A stretch of DNA of 64,000 nucleotides from Bin87 sp965204395 (GTDB lineage: Bacteria > Chloroflexota > Dehalococcoidia > Lucifugimonadales > UBA3495). The stretch's first letter is position 1; each line of letters starts with the position of its first letter. The DNA lies in assembly GCA_965204395.1 (NCBI GenBank), contig OZ241987.1:1674001-1738000 (forward strand), given 5' to 3'. The position numbers and the translations under genes are program-made. This document shows positions 25,952 through 34,314 of this stretch, one piece after another. The notes under the pieces are model-generated. The model was not told the DNA's origin. It saw only the letters and a list, made by a program, of their open reading frames with translations, and did not search any database.

Positions 25952-26224
25952 ACTTTACTCAACCTGGACGTCCCATTTGCGGAGCTGAGCAACCCCGTCG
26001 AGCGTCGCGAAATCGGTGGAACACGCAGCTACTACGGAGAGCCGGCGGTGGTCTTGCTCCTCGACGATGATTCGTGGCGCAGGTTCGATGTTGAACTCTA
26101 CATTTCGCCACCGCAGGCCGGATCCGGCGCTTTGCCTTCGCTATTGGGCCGAGACGTGCTGAATCAGATACGGATGGATTACTACTTTCCAGCGGGGAGG
26201 CTGGAATTCGCGGTCGGCTTTTAG
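25952..26224 (+). pseudogene. Retropepsin-like aspartyl protease, C-terminal fragment
   Basis: The open frame reads LNLDVPFAELSNPVERREI, SYYGEPAVVLLLDDDSWRRF and, at the end, LPSLLGRDVLNQIRMDYYF with GRLEFAVGF. The 'SLLGRDVLN....yD...l.l' ending is characteristic of bacterial retropepsin-like proteins. The first half, including the catalytic D-T/S-G, is missing: the sequence starts at the right end of the IS256 element, which most likely truncated it. About 90 of an expected 130-150 residues remain. Confidence 0.6.
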
Positions 26225-26235
26225 GGACGGCACAG

Positions 26236-26261
26236 CGGGGCGAATGATTATTCGCCCCTAC
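26236..26261. repeat. Intergenic palindrome GGGGCGAA-tgatta-TTCGCCCC
   Basis: One of five palindromes of this family in the window (also 32546, 41645, 44508 and 56334). Here it lies between the retropepsin fragment and the convergent GMC gene, where it could end transcription. Confidence 0.8.
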
Positions 26262-26283
26262 CTGTGCGAGTCTTGAGTTGAAA

Positions 26284-27837
26284 TCAGACGCCGGTCTTGA
26301 TGAATTCGGCGACGCGCTCGCCGATCATGATGGTGGTGGCGTTGGTGTTGGCACGGATGACGTCGGGCATCACCGAGGCGTCGGCAACCCGCAATCCCTG
26401 CACCCCGTGGACCTGCCCGTGCTGGTTGACCACGGCCATGGGGTCGCTGTCGGGTCCCATCTTGCAGGTGCCGGCGATGTGGTGCTGGGTGTAGGCGTTG
26501 CGGAGGATCCATGCGTCCAGCGCGTCGTCGCTGACCAGGTCGGCGTCGGTGGGGTTGAGCCGTTCGACGATGAAGTCGCTGAAGGGCGGGTTGTCGGCGA
26601 TTTCCAGGGCCTTGCGGATGGCCTGGCGCATGCGCTGGCGGTCGTAGGGATCGCTGAACAACTGGTAGTCCAGGTCGGGCTGTACGGTGGGATCGGTGGA
26701 CTGGAGCGAGAGGCGGCCGAATCCGACGGCGTTCTGCAATCCCACGCTGAGCCCGAAGTGGAAGCCCTCGCCGTCGTAGGAGACGCTGGCGGGCCGGTGC
26801 TCGCTGGTCATCAGCGTGGGCGTGATCTGGAAGTCGGCCTTGGTCGGTGAGTCGTCGGCGCTCCAGCGCAGACCGACCTGGATGTTGGGCGCGAAGGTGT
26901 CGGGTTCCTCGCCGTCGCCTCGGAACAGGATGTAGGCGGCGGGATGGTCGCGGAAGTTCATGCCCACGCCGGGCAGTTCGTGGTTGACGGGGATGCCCAT
27001 CTCGCGCAGGTGGTCGGCGGGACCGATGCCGGATAGCAGCAGGATCTGGGCGGAGCCGATGGTGCCGCTGCACAGAACGATCTCGTTACCCTCGACGGTG
27101 AAGATCTCGCCGCCGCTCTCGACCTCGACTCCAACGGCCCGGGTCCCGTCAAGAATCACGCGGCGGGCGTGGATGTTGCCGCGCACGGTGAGGTTGAGGC
27201 GATGGCGAGCGGTGTTGAGAAAGGTGAGCGAGGTGCTCATGCGCACGCCGTCGATGTTGTTCATGGGTCGCGGAGAGATGGCGGTCTCGCAGTCGGGGGC
27301 GTTCTGGTCGGGGTGCTCGGGGATGCCCAGGGCGACGCAGGCGTCGTAGAAGGCGGCGTTGAAGGCCAGCCAGTCCTCGCGCTTGGGCCGCCGCACGGGC
27401 AGCGGGCCGTCGGAACCGTGGAAGTCGTCGCCGCCGAAGTCCCAGTCGTTTTCCAGCTTGCGGAAGAAGGGCAGGCAGTCGGTGAACTTCCATTCGTCGT
27501 TGCCCCGCTCGGCCCAGAGATCGTAATCCTCGGGGATGCCGCGAAAGACGACCTGGCCGTTGATGGACGACGAGCCGCCCATGGCCTTGCCGCGTGGGAT
27601 GACCATTGGCTCGTCTTGCGTGGGGTTGGCGCGGCCGCGCAGGTCCCAGCTGTGGGGGCCGTAGGCGGAGAGCCAGGTGTTGTTGCCCTGCTTGAGGTCC
27701 TGGGGCAGGTGCTCGAAGTCGGGGTAGTCGGGGCCGGCCTCCAGCAAGATGACCGACTTGTCGGTCTGCTCGGAGAGCCGCGTGGCCATAACACAACCAG
27801 CGGAACCGCCGCCGACCACGATGTAGTCGTACTTCAT
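26284..27837 (-). CDS. GMC family FAD-dependent oxidoreductase (choline dehydrogenase-like)
   Basis: The protein has 517 residues. The N-terminal nucleotide-binding motif YIVVGGGSAGCVMATRLSE is followed by the FAD-binding GGSSSINGQVVFRG (about residues 86-99), the second GMC signature around GTIGSAQILLLSGIGP (about 258-273), and the C-terminal active-site region TQHHIAGTCKMGPDS with its catalytic His, then the final GLRVADASVMP. The family oxidises alcohols (choline, sugars, polyethylene glycol and others) with FAD and is soluble or loosely membrane-bound. The substrate cannot be told. The gene stands alone, with the stop 22 nt from a palindromic repeat and the start 60 nt from the restriction-modification gene end. 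Confidence 0.93.
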   Translation of the reverse strand: MKYDYIVVGGGSAGCVMATRLSEQTDKSVILLEAGPDYPDFEHLPQDLKQGNNTWLSAYGPHSWDLRGRANPTQDEPMVIPRGKAMGGSSSINGQVVFRGIPEDYDLWAERGNDEWKFTDCLPFFRKLENDWDFGGDDFHGSDGPLPVRRPKREDWLAFNAAFYDACVALGIPEHPDQNAPDCETAISPRPMNNIDGVRMSTSLTFLNTARHRLNLTVRGNIHARRVILDGTRAVGVEVESGGEIFTVEGNEIVLCSGTIGSAQILLLSGIGPADHLREMGIPVNHELPGVGMNFRDHPAAYILFRGDGEEPDTFAPNIQVGLRWSADDSPTKADFQITPTLMTSEHRPASVSYDGEGFHFGLSVGLQNAVGFGRLSLQSTDPTVQPDLDYQLFSDPYDRQRMRQAIRKALEIADNPPFSDFIVERLNPTDADLVSDDALDAWILRNAYTQHHIAGTCKMGPDSDPMAVVNQHGQVHGVQGLRVADASVMPDVIRANTNATTIMIGERVAEFIKTGV

Positions 27838-27897
27838 AACGGGAGACCGCTCCTTGGTGGGATCGGTTGGGATTTTAGCATGGGGGTTGGTGGAGGC

Positions 27898-30729
27898 TTA
27901 CAAGCGTCGGTTGGAGACGACGGGTTCTGATGCCAGCAGCCGGCGCAGAGGGTCAAGGTTGGGCAGGCCGAGAATCTGAGAGAGGCCGTCGTCCAGACGT
28001 TGGCGGGCAGAGCAATCTGCCATTGCGGGGAGGCGCTGAAATTCGTCGTCGGTAAGTGAGTCGAACAGATCGGCGAGGGCTTGCAACGGTTCGGCGGACA
28101 CAGCTGTAACATCAAGGACGGGCAGAAGTTCGAGATCGGCCTTTTTCATGGCCACCCAACCGCCTTCGGTACTGGTGCGCTGGGACAAGATGGTCAGCAA
28201 GCCCAAGCTGGAATTGAGCCAGAGGGTCAACGCTTTCTCTTTGGCAATTTCGTCCATCTGTACAGGCCACCAGACATTAGACAGCACTCGGGTGTCTGCC
28301 CGCATGGCTACCATTCTGGCGGTATCCAGACGCAAACGTTCAGAAACAAGCAGGCGTCCGGCCTGTTGCCAAAGATGATCGCCGTACCCAGGGCGTTGCC
28401 CACCCTTCGGAACGGCGAGGGGCGACAGGTAGGCGTCGGGGTAACAGACCAATGATTTACGCTGCTCAGTATCGTGTCCTTCCACCATTGGGTACGCGGT
28501 TTGAGCGTTTGTCCGTTCAAACCCATCGACCAACCTGCGGCGGTCGGGGCCGATTTGGCCAATCTCGCCCAAGGGGCACAGGGGAATCTCGCCGACAGTG
28601 GGTTCACCGGGCACCCAAGCCTCGCCGTCGTTCAGCAGGCAGAGGGCGCTGCGGGTCAGGTCGGCGCGGGCGAATTGGACGCCGGCCCATTTGCCGCCGG
28701 CGAATTGAGACTCGGGCATGGAGACGATTTCGCCCGCGTGGCGGCCATCGACATCGAGCAGTGACGAGCCGGCTGCCTCGATGTTGGCAGGCACAGTGTC
28801 GGTGATGGCCTGGGCAATGCGGTGGGCATCCAGAACGCCGTCTGGGTTGCGCCACAGGCTGACGAAGGTGGTGCGGTGATCGTTGCGTTCACCGTTGGCG
28901 AGTGGCCGGCGGGTGGCAATGAGCAGGGCCTCGGACAGGTCGGTGCTATCGGAGAAGTTCCAGCGACGCGGATCGTGGGAAACGATCACCATATCCAGGG
29001 TGAAATCATGCTCGATCAAGGCACGGGTCTGCTGCCAGGATGGGCCGGTGCAAACGGTGGCGGGCAGCACCAGGGCGAGCCGGCCCTCGCCAGGTCGTAG
29101 TTTCGGTGATGCCGCCGCCACGAACGCAGCGCCAAGGCCGGCGGTTGCGGTGCCCTGCCGGGATCTCAAGCGGCGGGACAACTCATTTTGCAACCTGCGG
29201 CGCTCCGTGGCAGGCAAACTGCCGAAAAGGAGATTGCCGCCGACCGAGCGCGTGAAAGGCGGGTTCATGATGGCCAGGTCCAAGTCTGGCAGAGTGGCCA
29301 GAGATTCCTGCTGCTCTCCGTTGGGACCGCCACCGTACACTCTGCCGACGTCGCGGATAGTCCGGCCAGCATTGCCCATGGCATCGGGAGAAAGCGAGTA
29401 CTGGACAGCGGCCTGGGATTCGCCGAGGAAATCCAGCGAGCCCAACGCGATGTCATCGCCGTCGGCGCCCAGGGGCATCACGTAGAGGTTGATGCGATCG
29501 AACCGGATGTCGGGATTCAACATCGCAAGGCTGGTGGCGGCGAAGTGGACTGCGGAGAGTTGCACGTCGTAGCCGTGGAGCGCCTGTTCCACCATGGCCT
29601 TGTGCAGCTCTGGGGCGTGCCGGCCACCAACCTCGGTATGGCGTCGCTCGGCCTCAGCAGCGACCGCCATCAACAGGGTTCCGGTTCCGCAAGCGATGTC
29701 GGCCACGTTGAGGGAGGCAGGAAACTCGTGGTCTCTCCAGTCAACACCCTGTGGCCAGTTGTGGAATACCAGACGGGTGAGAAGCGTGGCGGCGGGGACG
29801 GAGGTATAGTAGGCGCCGGTGAATTTGGCGTCGGTGAGCAAGGTGTGGAACAGCCGACCGGAAAGGTCGTGGCCTTCCAATTTATTGGTATCTTCAACCG
29901 CTTTTAGTAGGGGGGAGATCGCCGGTTCATGCAGTTCCTCGGGCCCATCGACAAGGATGTCCAAAATCCCTGATGCCAAATCAAATACAGGTCGGTAGCC
30001 GATGTTGTCGCAGATATAGCGCCAAGCGCCGAACAAACCTTTGATGCCATCGCGCCACGCCTCAGCAACAGTGGAGACATCTTCGTTGTCATATGCCAGC
30101 CGCAAATGGAATGCCAAGGCATTGAACACCACCAAGCAACCGATTCTCAAGGCTTTTTCGCGGTCATTCTCCTGATCTGTCTGGGCGATGATGTCCTTGA
30201 CGCGGCGTGAAATGCGGGCGTGCGAGGAGAGATTCCGAGCGGATTGCTCCACAGCGTGTTCAATGACGCCGGCGGCCGCGAGAACCCGGTCCCTCCCTTC
30301 AAGCTCCAACGGCAGGACGCGCAACTGGTCGGCGATATCGGCGAGAGAACCGGATCGGTACCGGCGATCAGCAATGGACCGGCCCCTGGAGCCGTGTAGC
30401 CACCACTCGAGGTCGCCCACGTTTTCCAACCCTTCGCGGGTGTCATCCAGGAATTTCAGGCCTTCAGGGTAAAGGACGCCGATGACGCCCAGCGCATCGG
30501 GGTACTGCTGCAAGCGGTCGTCAAGCTGGCTCTCCAACTGGCTGACGGAATCGGCCCACTTGCACTCCAGCAGAACGATATCCTCGGTCTTCAAGGTAAC
30601 GCGGATATCGGGCGTTGAGCCGCGGCTACGGCGTTCGGCGCGTGCCGAGATGCCCTGATCGCGGAGCAATTGGGCGAGCAGGGTATTGACGCCCTCCTCA
30701 CGAATGACTTCCCCGCTTGATGTTGCCAT
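27898..30729 (-). CDS. Single-chain restriction-modification enzyme (PD-(D/E)xK nuclease plus N6-adenine methyltransferase)
   Basis: The 943-residue protein opens with a nuclease-type core: TPDIRVTLKTEDIVLLECKW (about residues 44-63) gives the D...ExK pattern. A helical linker leads to a gamma-type N6-methyltransferase domain with motif I NVADIACGTGTLLMAVAAEA (about 340) and motif IV DLAIMNPPFTRSVGG (about 480). The C-terminal third (from about 650) is likely the target-recognition part. This order is that of type IIG/type I-like fused enzymes. No separate specificity gene, methyltransferase or helicase is adjacent, so it should act alone. The start at ATG 30729 gives MATSSGEVIREEG. An alternative is a BREX/DISARM-type methyltransferase, but the nuclease-like N-terminus argues against it. 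Confidence 0.8.
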   Translation of the reverse strand: MATSSGEVIREEGVNTLLAQLLRDQGISARAERRSRGSTPDIRVTLKTEDIVLLECKWADSVSQLESQLDDRLQQYPDALGVIGVLYPEGLKFLDDTREGLENVGDLEWWLHGSRGRSIADRRYRSGSLADIADQLRVLPLELEGRDRVLAAAGVIEHAVEQSARNLSSHARISRRVKDIIAQTDQENDREKALRIGCLVVFNALAFHLRLAYDNEDVSTVAEAWRDGIKGLFGAWRYICDNIGYRPVFDLASGILDILVDGPEELHEPAISPLLKAVEDTNKLEGHDLSGRLFHTLLTDAKFTGAYYTSVPAATLLTRLVFHNWPQGVDWRDHEFPASLNVADIACGTGTLLMAVAAEAERRHTEVGGRHAPELHKAMVEQALHGYDVQLSAVHFAATSLAMLNPDIRFDRINLYVMPLGADGDDIALGSLDFLGESQAAVQYSLSPDAMGNAGRTIRDVGRVYGGGPNGEQQESLATLPDLDLAIMNPPFTRSVGGNLLFGSLPATERRRLQNELSRRLRSRQGTATAGLGAAFVAAASPKLRPGEGRLALVLPATVCTGPSWQQTRALIEHDFTLDMVIVSHDPRRWNFSDSTDLSEALLIATRRPLANGERNDHRTTFVSLWRNPDGVLDAHRIAQAITDTVPANIEAAGSSLLDVDGRHAGEIVSMPESQFAGGKWAGVQFARADLTRSALCLLNDGEAWVPGEPTVGEIPLCPLGEIGQIGPDRRRLVDGFERTNAQTAYPMVEGHDTEQRKSLVCYPDAYLSPLAVPKGGQRPGYGDHLWQQAGRLLVSERLRLDTARMVAMRADTRVLSNVWWPVQMDEIAKEKALTLWLNSSLGLLTILSQRTSTEGGWVAMKKADLELLPVLDVTAVSAEPLQALADLFDSLTDDEFQRLPAMADCSARQRLDDGLSQILGLPNLDPLRRLLASEPVVSNRRL

Positions 30730-30865
30730 GTTTGATGTCTCGTCCCAGTTATCGAGATTCTCTATCGTCCGCAGGACGAGTGCCCAGCAAACGCGTTACC
30801 GAGTTACGGCATAGTGCGCGTCAAACATCATGCCAGACAATCGCCGATATGGTAACCGGCTTGTG

Positions 30866-30980
30866 TCACCAGTTGCGGGCGGCGCGGGTTCGGTGGAATA
30901 CCCCGTCCAGGATATCCGGCGTCAGGCGGCCCGTCTGGGTGTTCTGCTGGCTGGGGTGGTAGGAGGCGATGAGAATGGTC
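30866..30980 (-). pseudogene. Diverged duplicate of the 3' end of the uracil-DNA glycosylase gene
   Basis: This 115-nt piece encodes ILIASYHPSQQNTQTGRLT and then about 20 more residues to a TGA at 30866, matching the C-terminus of the intact glycosylase (31787-32488), which has the same motif. Nucleotide similarity is roughly 80% by eye. It begins one base after the stop of the PIN gene at 30982, so the PIN/partner pair lies exactly between the intact gene and this second tail. Confidence 0.85.
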
Positions 30981-30981
30981 A

Positions 30982-31398
30982 CTACCGTAGCACCGCAAAG
31001 AAGCCGGCCTGGGTGAAATGGTGGTCGCCCGTCAGCGCTCGCCAGATTCCCGATCGTTCCATCACTATGAAACTGGCGCAATCTGTGATGCTCCATTCTT
31101 GATCGAGCCTTTGGCGCAAATAGTTGAACGCCGCCTCGAAGAGTTCCGGAGTCTGCGGCTCAATGGCAATGTTGGGATTCCGTCCTATTCGCTCTACAAG
31201 GTCAACGGCGGATTGGCGCTGATGCCTGGTGGTGCCGCTTCGGGGGTTGAGTACCTCGTTGAGCACCAATTGGGTGGTTACGATCCGAGCGTTTTCCGCT
31301 GCAATTAGTCTTTCGTACCTGCTGGCCGGCTCGTGGAGTTCATCGGATCCATCAATCAAGGCAATCCAATAGCCGGCGTCGCCAAAATAGTCGCTCAT
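30982..31398 (-). CDS. PIN-domain ribonuclease toxin
   Basis: The 138-residue protein has DYFGDAGYWIALIDGSDELH at the N-terminus (the PIN 'lDt...a' position is occupied by GDAGYW with a following Asp), VLNEVLNPRSG with the conserved Glu, and SITDCASFIVMERSGIWRAL then TGDHHFTQAGF at the C-terminus, where the acidic cluster of PIN proteins lies. ATG 31398 overlaps the stop of the upstream gene by 4 nt (ATGA). The gene is followed directly by the displaced udg tail. RNase activity is inferred from the family. Confidence 0.8.
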   Translation of the reverse strand: MSDYFGDAGYWIALIDGSDELHEPASRYERLIAAENARIVTTQLVLNEVLNPRSGTTRHQRQSAVDLVERIGRNPNIAIEPQTPELFEAAFNYLRQRLDQEWSITDCASFIVMERSGIWRALTGDHHFTQAGFFAVLR

Positions 31399-31736
31399 GC
31401 GTTGCTGCCGCGCAGTTTCATGTGGCGACGGACAGCAGATTCCCAATCGTCAACCCAAGCCACTCCGAAGGATTCGATTTCCCTGATGCGCTGTAGTTCC
31501 CCGTCAGGTGAGTATTCACCGATGCCGGAGACAATGGCGCGGCGCAGGTCGTTGGCCTGGAACGCCGCCCCGACCTCAAGGTGCCACTCCTCCGGGTAAG
31601 GGCTGACGATGGTAGTGCCATCTTCAAGGAGCAGTTGGAAGGTTCCGCCGCCACCCTTACTACCCGGCGGGTTCATTTGGACACCGCGGACTTGGCCCCT
31701 GACTTCAACCGGGCGGCAGTTTTTGGAGTGAGACAT
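31395..31736 (-). CDS. Small partner protein of the PIN toxin (probable antitoxin)
   Basis: The protein has 113 residues, begins MSHSKNCRPVEVRGQVRGVQ and contains a beta-rich region (TFQLLLEDGTTIVSPYPEEW) followed by a short helical C-terminus (WVDDWESAVRRHMKLRG). No antitoxin family is recognised; the role is inferred from the 4-nt overlap with the PIN gene. A TATAAT (minus strand, about 31775-31780) lies 40-50 nt upstream, so the pair may have its own promoter in the 50-nt gap after the glycosylase stop. Confidence 0.55.
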   Translation of the reverse strand: MSHSKNCRPVEVRGQVRGVQMNPPGSKGGGGTFQLLLEDGTTIVSPYPEEWHLEVGAAFQANDLRRAIVSGIGEYSPDGELQRIREIESFGVAWVDDWESAVRRHMKLRGSNA

Positions 31737-31786
31737 GATGCGCTCCCTGCAAATTGACGTGTCAGATTGTAAGTTCGATTATAGCA

Positions 31787-32488
31787 TCACCCCTCGCACA
31801 CCGCCCGCGCCCTGGCGAACACCGCGTCCAGCATATCCAGCGTCAGGCGGCCGGTTTGGGTGTTCTGCTGGCTGGGGTGGTAGCTGGCGATGAGGATGGG
31901 GCCGCCGTTGGGCAGTTCGGTGGCGACGTTGTGGCCGAAGGGCGGCTTGCGCTCCGGCGGGGTGCGTCCGGCGGCGGCGTAGGCGCGCAGGAACGCGTCG
32001 AAGGCGATGCGTCCCAGGGCCACCACGGCGCGGAGATCCGTCAGCAGTTCGATCTCTCGGGTGATGTAGGGACGGCAGGCGGTCAGTTCGTCGGGTCGCA
32101 GCTTGTTCTGGGGCGGCGCGCAGCGGGCGGCGGCGGTGATCAGCGCGCCGGTGAGTTCCAGGCCGTCGCCGATCCGGACGGACTCGGGCTGGTTGGCGAA
32201 GCCGGCGCGGTGCAGGGCGCCGAATAGCCAGTCGCCGCTGCGGTCGCCGGTGAACATCCGGCCGGTGCGGTTGCCTCCGTGAGCGGCGGGGGCCAAGCCA
32301 ACCACCAGCAGGCGGGCGTCGGGGTCGCCGAACGCGGCCAGGGGGCGGCCCCAATAGTCCTCATCGCGGTACATGCGACGCTTGACGCGGGCGGTCTCCT
32401 CGCGCCACTCGACCAGGCGAGGGCATTTTCGGCAGGCGACGACCTGCTGCTGGATGTCGGCGATGGTGTCCCACATCTGCTTTTGCAT
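31787..32488 (-). CDS. Uracil-DNA glycosylase, family 5 (UdgB type)
   Basis: About 233 residues from the ATG at 32488 (MQKQMWDTIADIQQQ). Motif A is VVGLAPAAHGGNRTGRMFTG and motif B SYHPSQQNTQTGRLT, both diagnostic for family 5 enzymes, which lack the usual catalytic Asp/Asn of motif A. Four cysteines (VACRKCPRL, AARCAPPQ and TACRPY) are placed to hold a 4Fe-4S cluster. The enzyme removes uracil and hypoxanthine from DNA. Another in-frame ATG at 32560 lies inside a palindromic repeat (32546-32573), so the downstream start is preferred. A diverged copy of its 3' end lies at 30866-30980. Confidence 0.93.
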   Translation of the reverse strand: MQKQMWDTIADIQQQVVACRKCPRLVEWREETARVKRRMYRDEDYWGRPLAAFGDPDARLLVVGLAPAAHGGNRTGRMFTGDRSGDWLFGALHRAGFANQPESVRIGDGLELTGALITAAARCAPPQNKLRPDELTACRPYITREIELLTDLRAVVALGRIAFDAFLRAYAAAGRTPPERKPPFGHNVATELPNGGPILIASYHPSQQNTQTGRLTLDMLDAVFARARAVCEG

Positions 32489-32545
32489 GGATGCATCCTC
32501 CGAAGGCGGACCTGCAGCAGGATAAACGGGATACTGGGGGAAAAC

Positions 32546-32573
32546 GTAGGGGCGAGGCATGCCTCGCCCCTAC
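32546..32573. repeat. Intergenic palindrome GTAGGGGCGAGGC / GCCTCGCCCCTAC
   Basis: A perfect inverted repeat of 14-nt arms (28 nt) between the hydrolase and udg genes. It shares the TAGGGGCG core with the four other intergenic palindromes. Confidence 0.85.
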
Positions 32574-32586
32574 ACGATGGCGGCAT

Positions 32587-33462
32587 TTACCGTTGCAGGA
32601 ACTTGAGGATTTTGGGGTTGACCTCTTCGGGGCGCTCCTGGTGCATGAAGTGACCGGTGCCGGGGATGATGACCTTTTCCAGCCCACCCTTGAAGTATTG
32701 GTACATCCCTGAACTCAGGAAGGACTCCAGACGCCGGGGGCGGTCGCGGGTGCCGTGCAGCGCGAGAGTCGGGACCGCGATGGGGCCGGCGCTGATGACG
32801 GCCTGGTCGGCACGCACCTGGTCGTCCACCTGGGATGCGTCGTAGCGGGCGCGGTAGTAGCCCAGGGCCGCCTGCACCACGCCAGGCTTGCGGAAGGTGG
32901 AGCGGATGCTCTCCAGCGCCTCGGCGGGTATGTCCCACCCGGGCGAGGCCCAGCGCCACCATCCCTCGACGAAGGCATAGTCGTTGTGAGCGACGATCTC
33001 ATCGGCTTCGGGTCGTTGGAAGAAGAAGCCATGCCAGGTGCCGCGCAGGTACTCGAACTCCATGCTCAGCTCGCGGTCGACGCGGCCCGACGCGATGGTC
33101 ACCAGCTTGATGACCCGCTCGGGCGCGAGGGCGGTTGCTCCGACGACTGCTCCGGCGCCCCAGTCGTTGCCAATGAGGTAAGCGCGCTCGGCTCCCAGCG
33201 CGCCGATGAGTTCCACGGCGTCACGGGCCATGAGGGCGGAGTGATAGCGTCCATCGGCCGGCGCGGAGGTGGGAGCGTAGCCGCGCATGAACGGCGCGAC
33301 GGCGCGGAACCCTGAGGCGGCCAGGTCGGGCAGCAGGTGGCGGAAGGAGTAGGCGTGGTCAGGGAAGCCGTGCAGGCAGATGGCCAGCGGGCCGTCGCCC
33401 ATCTCGAGGTAATGGAAATCGATGCCGTTGGCGTGTACGGAGCCGGTGTTGAAATTAGTCAT
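32587..33462 (-). CDS. Alpha/beta hydrolase (epoxide hydrolase/haloalkane dehalogenase-like)
   Basis: The 291-residue protein has AICLHGFPDHAYSFRHLLP (oxyanion-hole HG motif), the nucleophile elbow YLIGNDWGAGAVVG with Asp as nucleophile, and GTGHFMHQERPEEV with the catalytic His near the C-terminus. An Asp nucleophile and a cap rich in Trp (WHGFFFQRPEADE, GWWRWASPGW) fit epoxide hydrolases or haloalkane dehalogenases and not esterases. The start ATG 33462 follows GGAGAAG at 6 nt spacing; the GTG 12 nt upstream is part of that site. The substrate is unknown. Confidence 0.88.
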   Translation of the reverse strand: MTNFNTGSVHANGIDFHYLEMGDGPLAICLHGFPDHAYSFRHLLPDLAASGFRAVAPFMRGYAPTSAPADGRYHSALMARDAVELIGALGAERAYLIGNDWGAGAVVGATALAPERVIKLVTIASGRVDRELSMEFEYLRGTWHGFFFQRPEADEIVAHNDYAFVEGWWRWASPGWDIPAEALESIRSTFRKPGVVQAALGYYRARYDASQVDDQVRADQAVISAGPIAVPTLALHGTRDRPRRLESFLSSGMYQYFKGGLEKVIIPGTGHFMHQERPEEVNPKILKFLQR

Positions 33463-33701
33463 GGTCTTCTCCACATGTCCAATGCAGGATTATAGACGGG
33501 AATTCGTAGCGTGGAAATCTGCGCGCCGCCATCAGCAGGGCCTTTGGCATCCAACAGTAAGGTGATGGTAAAATAATGTTATCCACAAGGTGTGCATATC
33601 TTGTCGTGAACTTCGCTGTGTTCAAATGCGCACCAATCTGTATCTGTGGGTTGTAGTTGCGGGTCCATGCCAGTCGGCTCTCGACGTATCAGGAGGGGTT
33701 C

Positions 33702-33998
33702 TTGGAAAACTTCGGTGAAATTTTCGCAGGGCTGCTCACCCCCGAATGGGTCATCACTGCGGTGTTCAACCTGGCCTTGCTTGTCGCAGTGTATGTGCGA
33801 TCGAAAGTTTCGCCCTCGCCGACATCGAGCGACAACGATGCTACGGGTTCCTGCATCGGGGCCGCAAAAGTGACTATAATCAACAACCTGTATGGTGCCG
33901 GATTCACCCGCAGAAAGAACGTCAGACGCCGCAAAATACTGCGTTCGTTCGTTGAAACCGTTGGTCCTGAAAACGTTGCAACGGATCAGGAGAACTAA
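33702..33998 (+). CDS. Small membrane-anchored protein
   Basis: TTG 33702 is preceded by AGGAGG at 5 nt spacing, a better start than the TTG 45 nt upstream. The 98-residue product has one hydrophobic segment (WVITAVFNLALLVAVYV, about 16-32) and a basic C-terminal half (FTRRKNVRRRKILRSFV). Its stop (TAA, 33996-33998) is followed by the ATG of the next gene after one base, and the sequence encoding its last residues supplies that gene's ribosome-binding site. No family is recognised. It may form a two-gene unit with the next small membrane gene. Confidence 0.55.
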   Translation: MENFGEIFAGLLTPEWVITAVFNLALLVAVYVRSKVSPSPTSSDNDATGSCIGAAKVTIINNLYGAGFTRRKNVRRRKILRSFVETVGPENVATDQEN

Positions 33999-33999
33999 A

Positions 34000-34182
34000 A
34001 TGCAATACTTCATAATCCCGTTGATAGCGGGCTTGTTTGCGGGTGTTGTCGCGGCAGTCTGTTGGGCGCTGTTTTGGACGGTGGTCATTCCCTGGGAGGA
34101 GCATACCGTGTTCTACACCATCGTATTCATCGTTGGAGGGTTTGGAGGCGCAGCCCTAAGCCTGAGGGGGATGCTGTCGTAA
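34000..34182 (+). CDS. 60-residue two-helix membrane protein
   Basis: ATG 34000 follows AGGAGAAC. The product MQYFIIPLIAGLFAGVVAAV continues to a second hydrophobic segment (FYTIVFIVGGFGGAALSL), giving two membrane helices with an acidic loop (PWEEHT). It is translationally close to the preceding gene. Small proteins like this are found as holin-like or regulatory membrane peptides, but nothing here identifies it. Confidence 0.5.
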   Translation: MQYFIIPLIAGLFAGVVAAVCWALFWTVVIPWEEHTVFYTIVFIVGGFGGAALSLRGMLS

Positions 34183-34314
34183 CATCCGCAGCGATGAACG
34201 ACTGATCGACGAACGACCATAGGTTAGCCCGCTCCAAGGATTGGCTCGACCGTATCCCATGCTTTACAGCAACTCCGGACGATACGGGGTTCAAGAGTTC
34301 TTCGGCGCCAAGAT

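Noticed and set aside
33580..33588. Perfect DnaA box TTATCCACA
   Set aside because: A single box without AT-rich unwinding region or dnaA/dnaN nearby; two further single matches (about 49524 and 56828) lie at or inside genes, so no origin is supported.
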